This document shows positions 5,128 to 7,582 of a DNA stretch of 7,582 nt, piece by piece. The translations under genes and the position numbers were made by a program. The notes under the pieces are model-generated. The model worked only from the letters and a program-made list of their open reading frames with translations. It ran no database searches and had not been told where the DNA came from. The first letter of the stretch is position 1, and every line of letters starts with the position of its first letter. The stretch comes from Streptosporangiaceae bacterium. GTDB taxonomy: Bacteria > Actinomycetota > Actinomycetes > Streptosporangiales > Streptosporangiaceae. The DNA lies in the NCBI GenBank assembly GCA_030043395.1, contig JASHXW010000262.1, positions 1 to 7,582 on the forward strand. The letters are read 5' to 3'.

Positions 5128-6147
5128 ATGGCTCCATCTGCGACCGCTGGCCCGCCGCCGCCGTTCGACCGCGAGCTCGCCGCGGCACTCGACGCCATGG
5201 GCGAGACGATCCAGCCGTCGATCACGCCGGAGATGATTCCGCTCCTGCGGCAGGAGGAAGCCGCCCTGCCAAGGCCCACGAACGAGCAGCTCAGCGCGCA
5301 TGGCGCCCTGGAGATTACCGAGCGCGAGGTACCTGGACCTGAGGGTGCGCCGGGCGTCCCGCTGCTGGTCGCCCGGCCGTCCGGCGCGCCAGGAGCCCTC
5401 GCGGCGATCTACTACGTGCACGGCGGCGGCATGGTGTTCGGTGACTACCGCGGCGGCCTCGACATCGCGCTCGCCTGGGCGATCGAGCTCGGCCTGGTCA
5501 TCGTCTCCGTGCAGTACCGGCTCGCGCCCGAGCACCCGCATCCCGCGCCTGCCGAGGACTGCTACGCCGGCCTGACCTGGACCGCGGCGCACGCCGGCGA
5601 GCTGGGCATCGATCCTGGCAAGCTCATCGTGGCCGGGGCCAGCGCCGGGGGTGGCCTGGCGGCCGCGCTCGCGCTCATGGCCCGCGACCGCGGCGGGCCA
5701 GCGCTGGCAGGTCAGGTACTGATGTGCCCGATGCTGGACGACCGCAACGACACGCCGTCCAGCGTCCAGATGGCCGGCCTCGGCAACTGGGACCGGACAT
5801 CGAACGAGACTGCGTGGACCGCGCTGCTCGGCCAGGCTCGCGGCGGGCCTGACGTCTCCCCGTATGCGGCGCCTGCGCGCGCGAGCGACTTGTCCGGCCT
5901 GCCTCCGGCGTTCATCGACGTCGGATCGGCCGAGACGTTCCGCGACGAGGACGTGGCCTACGCGCTGGCGATCTGGCGGGCCGGCGGGCGAGCTGAGCTG
6001 CACGTCTGGCCGGGTGGATTCCACGGCTACCACCTCATGGTCCCCGAGGCCGCGGTCTCGCAGGCGACCAACGCTGCCCGGGTGAGCTGGCTGCGACGCC
6101 TGCTCGGCGACGACGTGCCAGAGGACCATGCCGAGAAGGGCCGTTAG
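5128..6147 (+). CDS. Alpha/beta hydrolase, HSL family (family IV) esterase/lipase
   Basis: This 339-residue serine hydrolase probably cleaves short-chain carboxylic esters in the cytoplasm. The oxyanion-hole motif YYVHGGGMVFGD (95-106, HGGG 98-101) is the hallmark of the hormone-sensitive-lipase family. VQYRLAPEHPHPAPAEDCY (128-146) is the conserved segment after it. The nucleophile elbow is GASAGGG with Ser172; most relatives have Asp where Ala171 stands. The acid lies in AETFRDEDVAYA: Glu269 occupies the position of the catalytic Asp of the usual DPLRDE, with Asp273 as alternative. The catalytic His is H299 in PGGFHGYH. Residues 1-90 form the helical cap. The start is fixed by GGGAGG 6 nt upstream; the frame is open back to 4888, but that part is antisense to the LLM gene. 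Divergent from the LLM gene and followed by two hairpins, it is likely monocistronic. Confidence 0.93.
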   Translation: MAPSATAGPPPPFDRELAAALDAMGETIQPSITPEMIPLLRQEEAALPRPTNEQLSAHGALEITEREVPGPEGAPGVPLLVARPSGAPGALAAIYYVHGGGMVFGDYRGGLDIALAWAIELGLVIVSVQYRLAPEHPHPAPAEDCYAGLTWTAAHAGELGIDPGKLIVAGASAGGGLAAALALMARDRGGPALAGQVLMCPMLDDRNDTPSSVQMAGLGNWDRTSNETAWTALLGQARGGPDVSPYAAPARASDLSGLPPAFIDVGSAETFRDEDVAYALAIWRAGGRAELHVWPGGFHGYHLMVPEAAVSQATNAARVSWLRRLLGDDVPEDHAEKGR

Positions 6148-6152
6148 GCCCT
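6137..6152 (+). terminator. Short hairpin at the hydrolase stop codon
   Basis: AGGGCC (6137-6142) and GGCCCT (6147-6152) form a perfect 6-bp stem with the 4-nt loop GTTA; the TAG stop (6145-6147) falls at the loop edge. A competing small hairpin, GTTAG/CTAAC (6143-6155), overlaps it. There is no T tract. It may be a weak terminator or an mRNA 3'-end structure. Confidence 0.35.
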
Positions 6153-6187
6153 AACCGGAAATCCGCCACGTGACGCAAGCTGCAAGG

Positions 6188-6208
6188 GTGCCCGGCGAGG
6201 CCGGGCGC
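6188..6208 (+). terminator. Hairpin between the hydrolase and PNPOx-fold genes
   Basis: GCCCGG (6190-6195) pairs exactly with CCGGGC (6201-6206) around a 5-nt loop (CGAGG). The stem extends by a T-G wobble and one G-C pair. It has no T tract. It lies 40 nt after the hydrolase stop and 37 nt before the next start, so it could end hydrolase transcription or sit in the 5' leader of the next gene. Confidence 0.45.
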
Positions 6209-6245
6209 AGGGTGGCGTCCTAGCCGTAACGGAGCGGGTGTTCAG

Positions 6246-6707
6246 ATGAGCTATCAGCGGAGCATGACCGAGCTCACCCGGGCCGAGTGCCTGCAGCTAC
6301 TTGGCACCGTTCCGGTAGGGCGCGTCGTGTTCACGCACCACGCGCTGCCCGCCATCAGGCCGGTCAATCACCTCGTCGACCTCGGCGCTCAGCTGGTCAT
6401 CATCCGGGCCACGATCGGCGCGGCGATCACGGCGGCAGCGAGCCCGCGCGGCATCGTCGTCGCCTACGAGGCCGACGCTCTCGACCCCGCCCGCCAGCTC
6501 GGCTGGAGCGTCATCGTGACCGGGACGGCCCGGCTGATCACCGACAAGATCGCCGCCGAGCGCTACAGCGCGCGGCTTGAACCATGGATCGGCCAGACCA
6601 GCAATGACGTGATCTCCATCTCGACCGACATCGTCCATGGCTACCAGCTCGTCGCCGCGGGCCTGCCCGGAGCCGGCCAGGAGGCGGCGGCCACGGCGCC
6701 GATGTAA
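6246..6707 (+). CDS. Pyridoxamine 5'-phosphate oxidase family protein (split beta-barrel flavin binder)
   Basis: This 153-residue cytoplasmic protein has the PNPOx-like / NimA-like split beta-barrel fold, which binds FMN or F420 as a dimer and performs redox reactions or cofactor binding. Landmarks are LTRAECLQLLGTVPVGRVVF (10-29), the second strand AIRPVNHLVD (36-45), LVIIRATIGAAITAAA (50-65) and GWSVIVTGTARLITD (86-100). The end motif is ISISTDIVHGYQLV (123-136, usually I..VTGRRL). Where many relatives have a T-G-x-K flavin-phosphate contact after the third strand, this protein has T-I-G-A-A, so cofactor binding may be altered. The ATG at 6246 is used, with GGAG (6231-6234) 11 nt upstream, slightly distant; Met7 (6264) is an alternative. 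Most of the gene is overlapped antisense by the open frame of the GH15 gene. True pyridoxamine oxidation is unlikely. Confidence 0.87.
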   Translation: MSYQRSMTELTRAECLQLLGTVPVGRVVFTHHALPAIRPVNHLVDLGAQLVIIRATIGAAITAAASPRGIVVAYEADALDPARQLGWSVIVTGTARLITDKIAAERYSARLEPWIGQTSNDVISISTDIVHGYQLVAAGLPGAGQEAAATAPM

Positions 6708-7582
6708 CGCCGGCCGCGCCGTGCTCGCCAGCGGGTCGAGCCCGGACGACGGCTGGCGCCCGGCGGCGATCCGCTCGTCCTCGCGGATCAGGTGCATGAC
6801 GGCGTTGATCAGGGCCAGGTGCGAAAACGCCTGCGGGAAGTTCCCGAGGTGCCTGGAGGTGTGCGGGTCTATCTCCTCGGCGTACAGGAGCAGCGGGCTG
6901 GCCAGCGACAGCAGCTTCTCGCACAGAGCCCGGGCACGGGCCACCTCGCCGATGTCAGTCAGCGCCGCCACGAGCCAGAACGAGCAGATGGTGAACGTGC
7001 CCTCTTCCCCGCTGAACCCGTCGTCGGTCTCCTCGGTGCGGTAGCGCAGGACCAGTTCGTCCTCCGTGAGCTCGTCGGCGATGGCCAGCACGGTCTTGCG
7101 CACGCGCTCGTCTTCTGGCGGCAGGAAGCCGACCAGCGTGATCAGCAGCAGCGAGGCGTCCAGCGCGCTGCTCCCGTAGTGCTGGCAGAAGACACCGCGG
7201 TCGTCGACTCCGTTCGCGCACACGTCGGAGTGGATCTCGTCGGCGGCCTTCTGCCACCTGGCCGCGCGCTCGTGGTCGCCGCGGAGCTGGGCAAGCTTGA
7301 CGCCACGGTCGGCCGCCACCCAGCACATGATCTTGGACGCGGTGAAGTGGCGCGCCGGGCCGCGCACCTCCCACAAGCCCTGGTCCGGTCCCTGCCAGTG
7401 CTCAAGCGCGGCCTCGACCTGGCGGACGACCATCGGCCAGCGCCGCTCGTCCAGCCGGTCCCTGGAGCGGGTGTGCAGGTACAGCGAGTCGAGCAGCACC
7501 CCCCAGACGTCGTGCTGGCGCTGGTCCCACGCTCCGTTGCCGATGCGCACAGGACGGGCGTCCTCGTAGCCGGCCAGGTGAT
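6297..7582 (-). CDS. Glycoside hydrolase family 15 protein (5' end outside window), with abnormal antisense C-terminal extension
   Basis: This is the C-terminal part of a GH15 (alpha/alpha)6-barrel enzyme, glucoamylase- or trehalase-like, that inverts alpha-glucosidic bonds. The frame is open past the right edge (HLAGYEDARPVRIGNGAWDQ), so the GTG at 7550 is internal. Numbered from that GTG, the conserved blocks are LWEVRGPARHFTASKIMCWV (59-78), where Glu61 is the likely general acid, DASLLLITLVGFLP (131-144), EEGTFTICSFWLVAAL (182-197), and LLYAEEIDPHTSRHLGNFPQ followed by AFSHLALINA (221-250). In the last block, Glu225/226 is the likely general base. GH15 homology should end near residue 260 (about 6770). 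Instead the frame stays open for ~157 more residues, ~137 of them antisense to the PNPOx-fold gene, to a TAG at 6297. The extension has no recognisable domain and probably reflects loss of the original stop. The true end and the substrate (glucan or trehalose) are uncertain. Confidence 0.85.
   Translation of the reverse strand, partial: HLAGYEDARPVRIGNGAWDQRQHDVWGVLLDSLYLHTRSRDRLDERRWPMVVRQVEAALEHWQGPDQGLWEVRGPARHFTASKIMCWVAADRGVKLAQLRGDHERAARWQKAADEIHSDVCANGVDDRGVFCQHYGSSALDASLLLITLVGFLPPEDERVRKTVLAIADELTEDELVLRYRTEETDDGFSGEEGTFTICSFWLVAALTDIGEVARARALCEKLLSLASPLLLYAEEIDPHTSRHLGNFPQAFSHLALINAVMHLIREDERIAAGRQPSSGLDPLASTARPALHRRRGRRLLAGSGQARGDELVAMDDVGRDGDHVIAGLADPWFKPRAVALGGDLVGDQPGRPGHDDAPAELAGGVESVGLVGDDDAARARCRRDRRADRGPDDDQLSAEVDEVIDRPDGGQRVVREHDAPYRNGAK
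6692..6723. terminator. Inverted repeat bracketing the PNPOx-fold stop codon
   Basis: CACGGCGC (6692-6699) and GCGCCGTG (6716-6723) are exact 8-bp inverted repeats around a 16-nt loop containing the TAA stop (6705-6707). It sits where the PNPOx-fold and GH15 genes meet, so it could terminate from either side. The long loop and absence of a T tract make it weak. Confidence 0.3.

Noticed and set aside
4325..5236. 303-codon open frame on the plus strand
   Set aside because: It is antisense to the LLM oxidoreductase, with Ser/Pro/Arg-rich composition and no motifs.
5053..6129. 358-codon open frame on the minus strand
   Set aside because: It is antisense to the alpha/beta hydrolase, whose motifs are all intact on the plus strand; the minus product has no recognisable domain.
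1..7582. Mobile element, CRISPR array, toxin-antitoxin or phage defence system
   Set aside because: No transposase, integrase, regularly spaced repeats or toxin/antitoxin-like pair was seen. All genes are chromosomal metabolic or envelope types with uniform composition.

Overview
The window is very GC-rich with strong G/C bias at codon third positions. It carries families typical of Actinobacteria: a DUF6510-type zinc-ribbon protein, a PadR-linked membrane protein, an F420-type LLM oxidoreductase and a GH15 hydrolase. I read it as chromosomal DNA of a high-GC, probably soil-type, actinomycete; genus cannot be told. There is no tRNA, rRNA, insertion sequence, CRISPR array or phage gene.

Layout. 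(1) Bases 1-810, plus strand: the 3' part of an FAD/NAD(P) ferredoxin-reductase-like gene, overlapped by 14 bp by a small four-cysteine protein of the DUF6510 type. The pair looks like the tail of a redox operon. (2) Bases 856-2983, plus strand: a compact three-gene operon of PadR regulator, polytopic membrane protein and SecD-P1-head-like lipoprotein. Its junctions are ATGA and TGATG. Its promoter is unusually clear: a TTGAAC / TATATT pair places the predicted transcript start on the A of the PadR ATG, so the message is probably leaderless. A 27-bp dyad covers the spacer and the -10 box, which suggests autorepression. (3) Bases 3126-5004: an aldo/keto reductase (plus) and an LLM-class, probably F420-dependent, oxidoreductase (minus). 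They converge and overlap by 38 bp, and a perfect 12-bp stem hairpin lies just past the reductase stop, inside the LLM gene. (4) Bases 5128-6147, plus strand: an HSL-family (family IV) alpha/beta hydrolase, diverging from the LLM gene and followed by two short hairpins. (5) Bases 6246-6707, plus strand: a pyridoxamine-5'-phosphate-oxidase-fold (split beta-barrel) flavin-binding protein. (6) Bases 6297-7582, minus strand: the 3' part of a GH15 glucoamylase/trehalase-like gene. Its conserved catalytic domain ends near 6770, but its frame stays open and runs antisense through nearly all of the preceding gene.

The most coherent possible system is the PadR / membrane protein / SecD-like lipoprotein operon: a putative envelope module under ligand- or stress-responsive autorepression. 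The other genes are individual oxidoreductases and hydrolases that look like independent units of secondary or detoxifying metabolism. All functions are read from sequence motifs only; no search was run.
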